This document shows, in pieces, positions 35,676 to 44,411 of a DNA stretch of 59,410 bases. Made by a program: the position numbers and the translations under genes. The notes beneath the pieces are model-generated. The model saw only the letters and a list, made by a program, of their open reading frames with translations. It had not been told where the DNA came from and searched no databases. Within the stretch, counting starts at the first letter, position 1. Every line of letters begins with the position of its first letter. Source of the DNA: Candidatus Desulfofervidaceae bacterium (GTDB taxonomy: Bacteria; Desulfobacterota; Desulfofervidia; Desulfofervidales; Desulfofervidaceae); contig JAMOPI010000011.1 of assembly GCA_027064585.1 (NCBI GenBank), positions 1-59,410 of the forward strand. Reading direction: 5' to 3'.

Positions 35676-36446
35676 TTACTTTTTCTGTTTGGCTAATTCT
35701 CTTAATTTAGGTTCTAAAAATACATGTAATTTTTGCTCTACAATGCGAGGGTTAAGTCCTTCAGAAATAGAAAGGATACCTTCTAAAATCATTTCTTTAA
35801 TCAAACATTCGTATCTGCTCAAAACTTGTAATTTACCACTAATAGGATTAAAGATGACGTTAGATAAGATTGCGCCATAAAAGGTTGTAATCAAGGCTAC
35901 GGCCATAGCTGGACCAATGGCGTTAGGATCTGACATGTTCTGTAGCATTTGAATGAGACCAATTAGGGTGCCTATCATACCCATGGCTGGCGCATATCCC
36001 CCCATAGTAGCCATGATTTCAGCACCTGACTCATGCCTTTTTTTCAAATATTCTATCTCCTTGCCTAAAGTGCTTTCTATGACCTTAGGTTCAAAACCGT
36101 CTACTAACATTTGTAACCCCTTTTTTAAAAAGGTATCTTCTACCTTTTCGGCCTCTGTTTCTAAAGATAGAATACCTTCTTTTCTTGCCTTTTCTGCAAA
36201 AGAGACTAGCATCTGTACATACGGCACAGGAGAAGTTTGCTTATTAAAAAATGCATTTTTAGCTACATTGGCCGCTCGCAACACATCCTTAAGGGGAAAA
36301 TTAATCAAAGTAGCCCCAATTGTACCTCCGACGACAATGAGGGCAGAGGGAACGTCAATAAATAAGCTGAGCCCACTGCCTTGCATAATAGCGATGATCA
36401 TCAAAGCGAAAGAAGCAACAATACCTATAATCGTGGCAATATCCAT
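35676..36446 (-). CDS. motA: MotA/PomA, stator channel protein
   Basis: Four-helix stator protein of 256 residues. It has LFIDVPSALIVVGGTIGATL near the N-terminus and PAMGMIGTLIGLIQMLQNM in helix 3, followed by PAMAVALITTFYGAILSNV in helix 4. These resemble the PomA-type (often sodium) branch, but coupling ion cannot be decided from sequence alone. Confidence 0.95.
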   Translation of the reverse strand: MDIATIIGIVASFALMIIAIMQGSGLSLFIDVPSALIVVGGTIGATLINFPLKDVLRAANVAKNAFFNKQTSPVPYVQMLVSFAEKARKEGILSLETEAEKVEDTFLKKGLQMLVDGFEPKVIESTLGKEIEYLKKRHESGAEIMATMGGYAPAMGMIGTLIGLIQMLQNMSDPNAIGPAMAVALITTFYGAILSNVIFNPISGKLQVLSRYECLIKEMILEGILSISEGLNPRIVEQKLHVFLEPKLRELAKQKK

Positions 36447-36450
36447 ATTC

Positions 36451-36939
36451 CTACCTCAGCTTTACTATTTCTTCTGTTATCTTAGAGGCAATTTTAGGGT
36501 CTATATAACCCCATATTTTTCCTGCTTTCCTTTTGTCCATACGGAGCATAATCTGAGCGGCTACTATAGGATCAAGTTCTCCAATTCTCTGAGCAGCTTC
36601 TTGCGGTGGTGTAGCCTCATAAATCCTTGCCAACTGATTATACCGATTATCTTCCAATTTCTTCAGTCTTTGAAAATAGGTATCTAATGCCTTTTTTAAC
36701 TGCTTTAACTCAATTAGTTTTTTTAAGATATCTGCTCTAATAGCCTCTAGGTGTTTCTCTTCTTCTTTTAAAAGTTGCTCTTTTTGCAATAACCGTTTTT
36801 GTTTTTGTTTGATAACCTTTAAAAGGGCACTTTCTTTCTCTACATTTACCTCTTGTCCTGTTTCTTGGGCACTAATAAAAGACACTGAAAATATATTAAT
36901 TATAACGGCTAAAACAATCAAGCCCATTTTAAGTTTCAT
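36451..36939 (-). CDS. MotE-like flagellar protein (MgtE N-terminal-like domain)
   Basis: Periplasmic protein with a signal peptide (MKLKMGLIVLAVIINIFSVS), a long coiled coil about 25-95, and a C-terminal helical domain ARIYEATPPQEAAQRIGELD, ILRMDKRKAGKIWGYIDPK similar to the N domain of MgtE and FliG. Such proteins (MotE) chaperone the periplasmic motor proteins in some bacteria. An upstream ATG at 36969 also has a ribosome site; 36939 is preferred because it gives a clean signal peptide and avoids overlap with fliJ. Lies between fliJ and motA. Confidence 0.75.
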   Translation of the reverse strand: MKLKMGLIVLAVIINIFSVSFISAQETGQEVNVEKESALLKVIKQKQKRLLQKEQLLKEEEKHLEAIRADILKKLIELKQLKKALDTYFQRLKKLEDNRYNQLARIYEATPPQEAAQRIGELDPIVAAQIMLRMDKRKAGKIWGYIDPKIASKITEEIVKLR

Positions 36940-36943
36940 TCTT

Positions 36944-37384
36944 TTACCCTTCTTTGCGGATAAAGCCATTTATTCCTACCTCATCTAACAAATATTGCTC
37001 CTTTCGGCGTAAGAGCAACTGCCGTTGCTGCTGCCACCTTTCTTTTAATCTTTCAAGAACCTTTTTTTCTTTAGATATAAAAATAAGTTCTTGGCGTTTA
37101 TTCTCCCATTGTTTTTGAAAGATATTCACCTCTCTTTGGGCTTTTTTAAATTTATATTCCACCGCCGCAAGGTAATGAAAATAGGCCATTATTTCCCCAA
37201 CATCTTGGACATCGTTTTGGCAACTTCTTAGTTTGTTTAAAATTTCTTCTTTCTTCCTCTTTAGTTGCCTGACAAAGGCCTGTTTTTCTCTAAGTTGATG
37301 TTCCAAATGGGCCAATTCTTTCGCCAATTTTTCTTCTACTTTTTGTTTATAATTAAGCACAGGTTCTAACTTAAATCTAGCCAT
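36944..37384 (-). CDS. fliJ: FliJ, export chaperone
   Basis: Coiled-coil protein of 146 residues, almost wholly helical and rich in Lys, Glu and Gln (ARFKLEPVLNYKQKVEEKLA start). FliJ forms the stalk of the export ATPase FliI, encoded just upstream with 8-nt overlap. The assignment relies on position, size and the family-typical first 20 residues. Confidence 0.88.
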   Translation of the reverse strand: MARFKLEPVLNYKQKVEEKLAKELAHLEHQLREKQAFVRQLKRKKEEILNKLRSCQNDVQDVGEIMAYFHYLAAVEYKFKKAQREVNIFQKQWENKRQELIFISKEKKVLERLKERWQQQRQLLLRRKEQYLLDEVGINGFIRKEG

Positions 37385-38681
37385 TTAGAATATCCCCTAG
37401 TTGTTTAATACTCTGCTCAAGGTCTGTATTTTCATCTATATCTTGTTTAAGATAAGCTCTCATTTGGTCAATTAGTTTTAAGGCCCTGTCAATACGAGGA
37501 TTGCTTTCCTTTACATAGGCCCCAATATTGATCATATCCTCAGCCTCTTTGTAAGTAGCAAGTAATTCCTTAAATTGGTTACTCAAAGAGAAATGCTCCT
37601 TAGTTGTTACATCATACATCACCCTGCTTACACTACTTAAGACATCAATCGGTGGATATTGATTCTGCCGCGCCAATTCTCTTGAGAGGACGATATGTCC
37701 ATCAAGAATGGCACGTGAAGCATCGGCAATAGGATCATTCATATCATCTCCTTCTACCAACACCGTGTAAAGGGCAGTGATACTTCCTCTTTGCCAAGCT
37801 CCCGCCCTTTCTAACAATTTAGGTAAAAGGGCAAAGACAGAAGGAGTATATCCCTTAGTGGTAGGAGGTTCACCAGCCGAAAGTCCTAGTTCCCTCTGGG
37901 CCATAGCAAAACGGGTTAAGGAGTCCATGATCAACAGGACATCTTTACCCTGATCCCTAAAGAATTCAGCAATAGCTGTGGCCACAAAGGCCCCACGCAT
38001 TCTCAATAGCGGAGGTTGGTCTGAAGTGGCCACGACTAGGACTGTTTGGGTTAAGGAATCTTTAATATGCTTTTCCACAAAATCCCTAACTTCTCTTCCT
38101 CTTTCTCCAATAAGGGCAATGACCTTTACATCCGCCTTGGCGTATCTCACCATCATACCTAGCAGAGTAGTCTTACCTACGCCACTCCCAGCAAAAATGC
38201 CAACCCTTTGACCCTTTCCAAGAGTAAGTAATCCATTAATTGCCCTTATACCTACATCAAGGGGCGTATTAATTCTTACCCTTGCCAGCGGATTGGAGGG
38301 AAGGGCATAGAGATAATATTCTTCCTCTACCGGAAGCGGCCCTTTACCATCTAAAGGTTCTCCCAATGCATTAATGATCCTGCCGAGCAACTTTGTGCTT
38401 ACACCAACCGTAGCCCTTTTCCCTAAATGAATAATTTCACTACCTGGCAAAATTCCCTGTATTTCACCAAAAGGCATTAAAATAATAGAATCTTCTTTAA
38501 ACCCAATTACCTCTGCCTGAATTTTATGCCCATTGGCAGCGATTTCACATACATCGCCAATAGCAGCTCGTATACCTCTTCCTTCTAATGTTAGGCCCAC
38601 CACCTGGGCTACTTTACCTTTAACCAAAATGGGATCAGCGGCTTCTAATATACGATAATATTTTGCTAAATCTAACATCAT
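37377..38681 (-). CDS. fliI: FliI, flagellar export ATPase
   Basis: F1-ATPase beta-like protein of 434 residues. Walker A AGSGVGKT at 164-171, ALIGERGREVRDFVE, and the Walker B VLLIMDSLTRFAMAQRELGL segment are all present. It energises substrate unfolding at the export gate with FliH and FliJ. Overlaps fliH by 4 nt. Confidence 0.97.
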   Translation of the reverse strand: MMLDLAKYYRILEAADPILVKGKVAQVVGLTLEGRGIRAAIGDVCEIAANGHKIQAEVIGFKEDSIILMPFGEIQGILPGSEIIHLGKRATVGVSTKLLGRIINALGEPLDGKGPLPVEEEYYLYALPSNPLARVRINTPLDVGIRAINGLLTLGKGQRVGIFAGSGVGKTTLLGMMVRYAKADVKVIALIGERGREVRDFVEKHIKDSLTQTVLVVATSDQPPLLRMRGAFVATAIAEFFRDQGKDVLLIMDSLTRFAMAQRELGLSAGEPPTTKGYTPSVFALLPKLLERAGAWQRGSITALYTVLVEGDDMNDPIADASRAILDGHIVLSRELARQNQYPPIDVLSSVSRVMYDVTTKEHFSLSNQFKELLATYKEAEDMINIGAYVKESNPRIDRALKLIDQMRAYLKQDIDENTDLEQSIKQLGDILNG

Positions 38682-39403
38682 TTGCCTTCTATCTTCTTAA
38701 GAGGATAAACAAGATTTTCCCACTGCGTTTCTAAGGTAGCATCTACCTGACTAAATTTAGTTTCTATTACACACCCTCCTGGGGTGATGTTTTCGTCCTT
38801 AGTCAAAATTATATTTTTATTCTGTCCAATTTCTTCTAAAAATGAAGGGCGATGTTGAACAATAAACTCGTAGTCCTTTGGGTTTAACTTAATGTTTATT
38901 GTATCTGTCTCAGTAAGTTTTCTAATGGCTTCTCTAATGTTGTTTAAAATAATCTCACGATTTTGTGTTATTTCAGTTTTAATTATCTTTTTCGCAATGG
39001 CTAAGGACAGCCCTAAAATGTCTTTTTCTAACTGAGATAAAAAGAGGGGTCTAAAATGTTTTATTTCTTCTATTATTTTTACCAAACTGTTAAGTGCTGG
39101 TTCAACACGCGTTTCAATTTCTTTCTCGGCCTCCCTTTCTCTCTTTTCTCTGCCTTCCTGATAGCCTTTTTTAAAACCTTCTTCGTAAGCAATTTTTTTT
39201 ATCGTCTCTGCTTCTTTCTGAGCGTTACGCAATAGTTCCTTAATCTTTTCTTTTTCCTCTTCTTTTTCTTTTTTCTTCTGAACTTGCTTTTCTTCTGCTT
39301 TTTCAGAAACAAGTGTGAAGAGGGGGGTTATTTTATCTTTTTTTGGCTCTTTAAATTGCCCTGCTTCTTGAAATCGGAATATTTTTACCTTAGACAAGGA
39401 CAT
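38678..39403 (-). CDS. fliH: FliH, regulator of the export ATPase
   Basis: Protein of 241 residues: a Lys/Glu-rich coiled coil (about 30-90) including the FliH helix YEEGFKKGYQEGREKREREA with Gly-x-x-x-Gly spacing, then a conserved C-terminal domain (LSLAIAKKIIKTEITQNREI, ITPGGCVIETKFSQVDATLE). It links FliI to the C ring. Confidence 0.93.
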   Translation of the reverse strand: MSLSKVKIFRFQEAGQFKEPKKDKITPLFTLVSEKAEEKQVQKKKEKEEEKEKIKELLRNAQKEAETIKKIAYEEGFKKGYQEGREKREREAEKEIETRVEPALNSLVKIIEEIKHFRPLFLSQLEKDILGLSLAIAKKIIKTEITQNREIILNNIREAIRKLTETDTINIKLNPKDYEFIVQHRPSFLEEIGQNKNIILTKDENITPGGCVIETKFSQVDATLETQWENLVYPLKKIEGK

Positions 39404-40397
39404 TTTCTTCTCCGCCCTTCTGTAAAATAATCTTTCCTTCTTCTTCTAATCTTTTGGCGACATCCACAATCCTTTGCTGGGCAGCCTCTACATCCTTCAG
39501 ACGTACTGGACCCATGGCTTCCATGTCATCTATAATCATTTCTCTTGCCCGCTTAGACATATTCCGTAAAAAGAGATCTTTTAGTTCTTCACTAGCGGCC
39601 TTTAAGGCCAAGACAAGGTCGCGGGTGTCAATTTCACGGAGCAGTGTCTGAACCCCACGGTCATCCATTCCAATGAGATCGTCAAAGGTAAACATCTTAC
39701 TCTCTATTTGCTTGGTCAAATTGGGATCTATTTCTTCTAAATCAGCAAGTATATTTTCCACAGTGTGTCTATCTAGTTTTTTAACAATCTCAAGTACCTT
39801 TGGCAGTCCACCCTTTTTCCCTGTTTCCATAGTGGATATAGAAGATAACTTATCTCTAAATGTTTCTTGGATTTGTTCAATAACTTCAGGGGGGATATTT
39901 TCTATTGTAGACATGCGGTAAATAATATCTGCCCTTATGTTTTCTGGCAGTTGAAGAAGAGTTTCTTTAGCCTTGTCTGCAGGAAGTAAAGACAGGATTA
40001 AAGCAATAATTTGGGGGTGTTCATCTTGAATAAGGGTAGCTAGCATGCGGCTATCAAGGTGTTTGGCGTCAAAGATACCTTCTCTTTCTCCAGAAGAGGT
40101 GAGGCTCTGAATGGTCTGTGTAAATTCTTCCAGTCTTTTTTCACCCAAGGCCTTTTTTAAGAGTTGATGGACAAACTTTTCTCCCCTGCCTACAAGGGCA
40201 ATCGCCCTTAACTTTTCTTTGGCCTCTAACAATACTTCCCGCAATTGCTCTGTTTTTATGATAGGTAAACGGGAAATAGTCTGGGTTATTTTACGAATTT
40301 CCTCATCTTCTAAGTTTCGTAATACTTGGGCGGCGGTATCTTCATCTAGGCATAACAGGAGAATAGAGGCCTTTTGTACCCCCTTTAATTTGGCCAT
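39390..40397 (-). CDS. fliG: FliG, rotor switch protein
   Basis: Torque-generating rotor protein of 335 residues. N-domain KLKGVQKASILLLCLDEDTA, middle-domain EHPQIIALILSLLPADKAKE with the EHPQ motif, and the C-domain charged helix MSKRAREMIIDDMEAMGPVR that meets MotA are present. It shares one base with the fliF stop. Confidence 0.97.
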   Translation of the reverse strand: MAKLKGVQKASILLLCLDEDTAAQVLRNLEDEEIRKITQTISRLPIIKTEQLREVLLEAKEKLRAIALVGRGEKFVHQLLKKALGEKRLEEFTQTIQSLTSSGEREGIFDAKHLDSRMLATLIQDEHPQIIALILSLLPADKAKETLLQLPENIRADIIYRMSTIENIPPEVIEQIQETFRDKLSSISTMETGKKGGLPKVLEIVKKLDRHTVENILADLEEIDPNLTKQIESKMFTFDDLIGMDDRGVQTLLREIDTRDLVLALKAASEELKDLFLRNMSKRAREMIIDDMEAMGPVRLKDVEAAQQRIVDVAKRLEEEGKIILQKGGEENVLV

Positions 40398-41986
40398 TAA
40401 CTTTCCTCCCTAAGCCAGATTCTTGCTACCTGTGCAATACGAGTTGGATCCTTCTTAGCAATTTCTACTATTTCCTTCTTCAAGGTATCTAATTCATCCG
40501 TAAGGGCCTTAGGAGGTTGAGGAGCTCCTATAGCCACCTCTACTTCCCTTACAGGTTTAGGTAATTCCGAAGGTACTGGCACCTTCTTTTCTGGAGCTAA
40601 GAGATTTCTAAGCAAGCGGGCAAGGATAAAGATCATGATCAATAAGATAATACCTTTAAAGGCAGTTACAGCAATTTGATACCACATCCGTTTCTTTTCT
40701 ACTGCTGCCATTGTCGTCTCCATAGCTGCCTGGGCCTTAAGAAAACTCTTATCAAAAGGAACACTTATTACCTCTACTTGGTCTCCTCGCTCCTGAGAAA
40801 AACCAACAGCCTTTTCTACAATGGCCTTAAATTTAGCCAGTTCTTCTTCTGACCTAGGGATATACTTATTATTTTTATAAACACCATCTACTAATACGGC
40901 AACAGAAATGCGTTTAATTTTCCCCATGGGTTCACGAATGTGCTGGGTGGTTTTACTTACTTCATAATTAATGACATGGTTGAGTTTGTGTTGTTGATAG
41001 GGTTGTGACCCTCCTCCAGGAGGTTGCACCTGCTCTTTAATTTGAGGCACATTAGAGACAATTCCAGGAATGCCAACTGGAATGTTTTCACTCCCCTTAC
41101 TCGTTTCTTCCATCTTTTGCTCGCTTCTAATGGCTGTCATGTCTGGATCATAAAGCTCCTGAGTTTTTTCCATTTGAGAAAAGTCCATATCCACTGATAC
41201 TTTAGCAATTACCTTACCTGGCCCTACTGCCCTCTCAAGTAAATCTTCTACCTTCTTTTCTAAAATTTCTTCTACCTTTTGCCGATATTTCAATTCTTCG
41301 GCAATAAGTTCTCCCGAAGTTTCTTCTCCTCTTTTCCCAGCCAACATGTGTCCAGCCGTGTCTACAATGACTACATCTTCGGGCCTTAATTGGGGAACGC
41401 TGGCCGCAACCAAATTGACAATAGCCTTAACTTGACGCTTAGTTAAGGTTTGGTTGGGGTTTAATTGTAAAAGGACAGAGGCAGAGGGTCTTTTTTCTTC
41501 TTCGGTGAAAAGTGTTTCCTCAGGCATAACGATATGGACACGGGCCCATTTTACTTCTTCTAAATTGGCAATTGTTCTTGCCAATTCTCCTTGGAGGGCG
41601 CGTTGATAATCAATCTTTTGGACAAAGTCAGTTACGCCTAAATTCATCCGGTCAAAAATCTCAAACCCTATTTGTCCTCCTTTAGGTAATCCCTCACTGG
41701 CCAGCTCTAGACGAATTTCATACACCTTATCTTGAGGTACATAAATATCCCTTCCTCCATTTTTTAATTTATACTTTACACGCATTTCTTTCAACCGATT
41801 AATAATTGGACCTGCATCCTGGGGAGAAAGGTTGCCATACAACAATTGATATTGAGGTTCTTGTAACCAGAGAAGACTAACAATTAATCCACTTAACAAG
41901 AGTGTTCCTGCCGCTGCCAGGGCAATTTTTTGCCCTAAAGATAACTTTTTTAGTTTTTCAATCAAAGCGTTTAATTGCTCCATCAT
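40397..41986 (-). CDS. fliF: FliF, MS-ring protein
   Basis: Membrane ring of the basal body, 529 residues, with helices near 20-42 and 440-462. Ring-building motifs: YQLLYGNLSPQDAGPIINRL, DYQRALQGELARTIANLEEV and VHIVMPEETLFTEEEKRPSA. The C-terminal tail TRIAQVARIWLREES is the FliG-binding helix. Confidence 0.97.
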   Translation of the reverse strand: MMEQLNALIEKLKKLSLGQKIALAAAGTLLLSGLIVSLLWLQEPQYQLLYGNLSPQDAGPIINRLKEMRVKYKLKNGGRDIYVPQDKVYEIRLELASEGLPKGGQIGFEIFDRMNLGVTDFVQKIDYQRALQGELARTIANLEEVKWARVHIVMPEETLFTEEEKRPSASVLLQLNPNQTLTKRQVKAIVNLVAASVPQLRPEDVVIVDTAGHMLAGKRGEETSGELIAEELKYRQKVEEILEKKVEDLLERAVGPGKVIAKVSVDMDFSQMEKTQELYDPDMTAIRSEQKMEETSKGSENIPVGIPGIVSNVPQIKEQVQPPGGGSQPYQQHKLNHVINYEVSKTTQHIREPMGKIKRISVAVLVDGVYKNNKYIPRSEEELAKFKAIVEKAVGFSQERGDQVEVISVPFDKSFLKAQAAMETTMAAVEKKRMWYQIAVTAFKGIILLIMIFILARLLRNLLAPEKKVPVPSELPKPVREVEVAIGAPQPPKALTDELDTLKKEIVEIAKKDPTRIAQVARIWLREES

Positions 41987-41989
41987 CGT

Positions 41990-42286
41990 TTACACCTGCA
42001 TTCTCATAATTTCTTGATAGGCTTCAACTAATTTATTTCTTATTTGCATCATTAACTGAAAGGAAAGATCGGCTTTTTCTAACGCAATCATTACCTGGTG
42101 CACATCGGCCTCACCGGCCATAAATTTATCTACTGTCTTTTCTGCCACCTTTTGTTCCTGATCTACACTTTTAAGATAATTTTTGAGAAGATCGCCAAAG
42201 GATTGAGGACTAGAGGCCTTTTGTCCTTTTTCCTCTAACTGATTGATATTTAAACCTACTTGACTAAAACTTACCTTGTCTATCAT
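41990..42286 (-). CDS. fliE: FliE, MS ring-rod junction protein
   Basis: Protein of 98 residues. The C-terminal helix pattern EADVHQVMIALEKADLSFQL followed by MQIRNKLVEAYQEIMRMQV is diagnostic. First classical flagellar gene after the TPR gene, overlapping it by 4 nt (ATGA). Confidence 0.95.
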   Translation of the reverse strand: MIDKVSFSQVGLNINQLEEKGQKASSPQSFGDLLKNYLKSVDQEQKVAEKTVDKFMAGEADVHQVMIALEKADLSFQLMMQIRNKLVEAYQEIMRMQV

Positions 42287-44262
42287 TTTTTCACCTCCTT
42301 ATTAAACAGCTGAATAAACTTCCCATTTTTCTCTTTCCATTGGATATCTTCTTTGTTAAAAGCAGCTAGAGAATGCCACAAATTATCTGAACTTTTTTCT
42401 AAAAGATTATAAAGAGAAACTGCTTTTTTATTTTTTCCCATCTGTTGATAACACAAACACATTTGATAGAGGATGAAATTTTTTTCTTCTTCATCACGAC
42501 TCATATCTAGAGCGATATGATAATGATTAAGGGCTTTTTTATAATCTTCTTTTTTAAAGAAACATTTGGCTAATAAAAGATAAGCCTTTTTCTTGAGATT
42601 TGCTTTTTTTGTTTTGTCCAATAACATCTGCAAGAAGTAAATGGCCTTGTCTAATTCACCCGTATAAAAATAACATTGAGCAAGAGGGAAATAAAGAGAT
42701 GAATCTTTTGGGCAGGTATTTAAAAAATATAAATAATACGGTAAGGCCTTGCCATATTTTTGCTCCTGATAATAGACCGCAGCGAGTATTTTCGTCCCTT
42801 CACATTTTAGCTTAAGGTTCATTGTCTCTTTTAAAAAAGGTTCTAACAAATGTTCTGCGTCAGGATAATAGTTTAAGTCAAAATAAATCTGACCTAAACG
42901 CAAGATTATATCTTCGGTAAGAGGTAATCTTTGATAATAATCCAATGCCTCTTCATAAAGACCCTCTTTATAATATGCGTCAGCGATTTTAGGGGTTATT
43001 TTCTTCATCTCTGCAGGGGTAAAATAAGATTTATTATCTAGAAAGACCTTAAGAAAGGCAAGATACCTTTGCGAGGTATATAATTCATTTAACCACTCTA
43101 GCAAGGTTTCTCTTAAAAGAAGAAGGCAAGATTCTTTTAATTTGCCCCTTGGAAAAAGGCAGAGGTGTTTTTTTAATAATGCAATTCCTGTTTTATATTC
43201 ATGATGTTTGAGTTTAAACTGGACCATCCGAAAATGGGCCAATTCGGCCAGTTCCCTTAAAGGTGATTTAGAAAGTTCTACATAGGTATCCCACGGATGT
43301 CGGTAGGCTTCATAACAGGAGGCAATGGGAATTTTTAGATTGGGCTGCTCTGCACCAATATCAGCCATGCGGAACTTACTGATCCAAGCCTCATCACTCG
43401 TAGGGTAGTTCTGAATTACTTGGCAATAAAATGTCAATGCCTTTTTGTATTGTTTGAGTTTTAGGGCAGTATCTCCTGCTTTAACGAGTGCCCTTCTTTT
43501 TAATGATGCTTCTTTAAGAAGGGAAGCAGTTTCTTCATATGCCTTTAAGGCCTTTTCATATTCTTCATAGGCAGAAAATACTTCTCCTAGATTAAAGTAA
43601 GTACGAGGATGTTTGCGAAGATATGTGTAAGGAGAGACTCCTTTTTTAAAGGCTTCCTGATAAAATTCCCTGGCCGCAACAAGATTTTTAAGGGCCATAT
43701 AGGCATCTCCTAGGGCAAAACAGATTTCCATGTAAAGCTTGCGATCTTTACAATTCTTTAGGGCCTTTTTGAAACAATAAACGGCCTTATCATATTCTCT
43801 TAATTTAAAGGCAATTTTACCTCGTTCATACCAAAAGATATTGATATATCCACTACGTGGATAACCTTGGATGGCGTTATTTAAAATCTTATCAGCGTAG
43901 GAAATATCGCCCAATTGGGCATAACTACGGGCTAAAAGTAAGATGGCCCTAGGTGCTTCAGGGAAAAGGGGATAATCCTTAACTGCCTTTTGTAAAACGG
44001 CAATAGCCCGCTCGTATTCTCCTAATTGATAATATGCTTCTCCCAAAAGATAAAGGGCATTTTTGACTAAAATATGCTTGGGATAAGCGTTTAAGAACGC
44101 TTTTAGCTTAAGGACAGCGAGCTTATATTTTTTCTCTTTAAAGGCCTTCCGTCCCTCTTGATAAAGAGAAGGCACTGCTTGAGCCCTACTAAAGGTAGGT
44201 ATCCAAAAAAGAGCAATTGCCACAAATATAATGCCAAACCTTTTTGAAAAACAGCACACCAT
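42283..44262 (-). CDS. TPR-repeat protein, first gene of the fliE operon
   Basis: Exported protein of 659 residues: signal peptide (about 1-28) then TPR repeats over almost the whole length (for example AYYQLGEYERAIAVLQKAVK, ALGDAYMALKNLVAAREFYQ). No catalytic domain is visible. It is the leading gene of the large flagellar operon, 14-16 nt downstream of the expected start from the sigma-54 promoter, and coupled to fliE by ATGA. A periplasmic assembly or stator-associated role is likely from context, but the family has no name I can give it. Confidence 0.75.
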   Translation of the reverse strand: MVCCFSKRFGIIFVAIALFWIPTFSRAQAVPSLYQEGRKAFKEKKYKLAVLKLKAFLNAYPKHILVKNALYLLGEAYYQLGEYERAIAVLQKAVKDYPLFPEAPRAILLLARSYAQLGDISYADKILNNAIQGYPRSGYINIFWYERGKIAFKLREYDKAVYCFKKALKNCKDRKLYMEICFALGDAYMALKNLVAAREFYQEAFKKGVSPYTYLRKHPRTYFNLGEVFSAYEEYEKALKAYEETASLLKEASLKRRALVKAGDTALKLKQYKKALTFYCQVIQNYPTSDEAWISKFRMADIGAEQPNLKIPIASCYEAYRHPWDTYVELSKSPLRELAELAHFRMVQFKLKHHEYKTGIALLKKHLCLFPRGKLKESCLLLLRETLLEWLNELYTSQRYLAFLKVFLDNKSYFTPAEMKKITPKIADAYYKEGLYEEALDYYQRLPLTEDIILRLGQIYFDLNYYPDAEHLLEPFLKETMNLKLKCEGTKILAAVYYQEQKYGKALPYYLYFLNTCPKDSSLYFPLAQCYFYTGELDKAIYFLQMLLDKTKKANLKKKAYLLLAKCFFKKEDYKKALNHYHIALDMSRDEEEKNFILYQMCLCYQQMGKNKKAVSLYNLLEKSSDNLWHSLAAFNKEDIQWKEKNGKFIQLFNKEVKK

Positions 44263-44285
44263 CTTCCTCCTTAGGAGCTTCTTAC

Positions 44286-44301
44286 AGCAATCTCTATGCC
44301 A
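44286..44301 (-). promoter_or_regulatory. Sigma-54 promoter of the TPR-fliE operon
   Basis: TGGCAT-AGAGA-TTGCT on the minus strand, one mismatch from consensus. It lies 24 nt before the TPR start codon, leaving a short leader with an AAGGAGG ribosome site. Confidence 0.85.
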
Positions 44302-44363
44302 ATTGATATTAGGAATAAAAGATGTATAGATGAATGCATATTTTTGATTTGGCTAAATAGTGG

Positions 44364-44380
44364 TGTGTCAAAAGGACACA
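44364..44380. promoter_or_regulatory. Palindromic activator site 1, TPR-fliE promoter
   Basis: TGTGTC-AAAAG-GACACA, perfect inverted repeat with 5-nt centre, about 63 bp upstream of the -24 element. Probable enhancer site for the NtrC-type regulator encoded immediately upstream. Confidence 0.65.
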
Positions 44381-44389
44381 ACTATCTTT

Positions 44390-44406
44390 TGTGTCATTAA
44401 GGCACA
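44390..44406. promoter_or_regulatory. Palindromic activator site 2, TPR-fliE promoter
   Basis: TGTGTC-ATTAA-GGCACA, matching the same pattern, 26 bp from site 1. Paired sites of this sort are usual for NtrC-family activators, which bind as oligomers. Confidence 0.65.
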
Positions 44407-44411
44407 GCCAA

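Noticed and set aside
44263-44285. CTCCTAAGGAG palindrome over the ribosome site of the TPR gene
   Set aside because: A one-base loop cannot fold as a hairpin; resemblance comes from the Shine-Dalgarno sequence itself.
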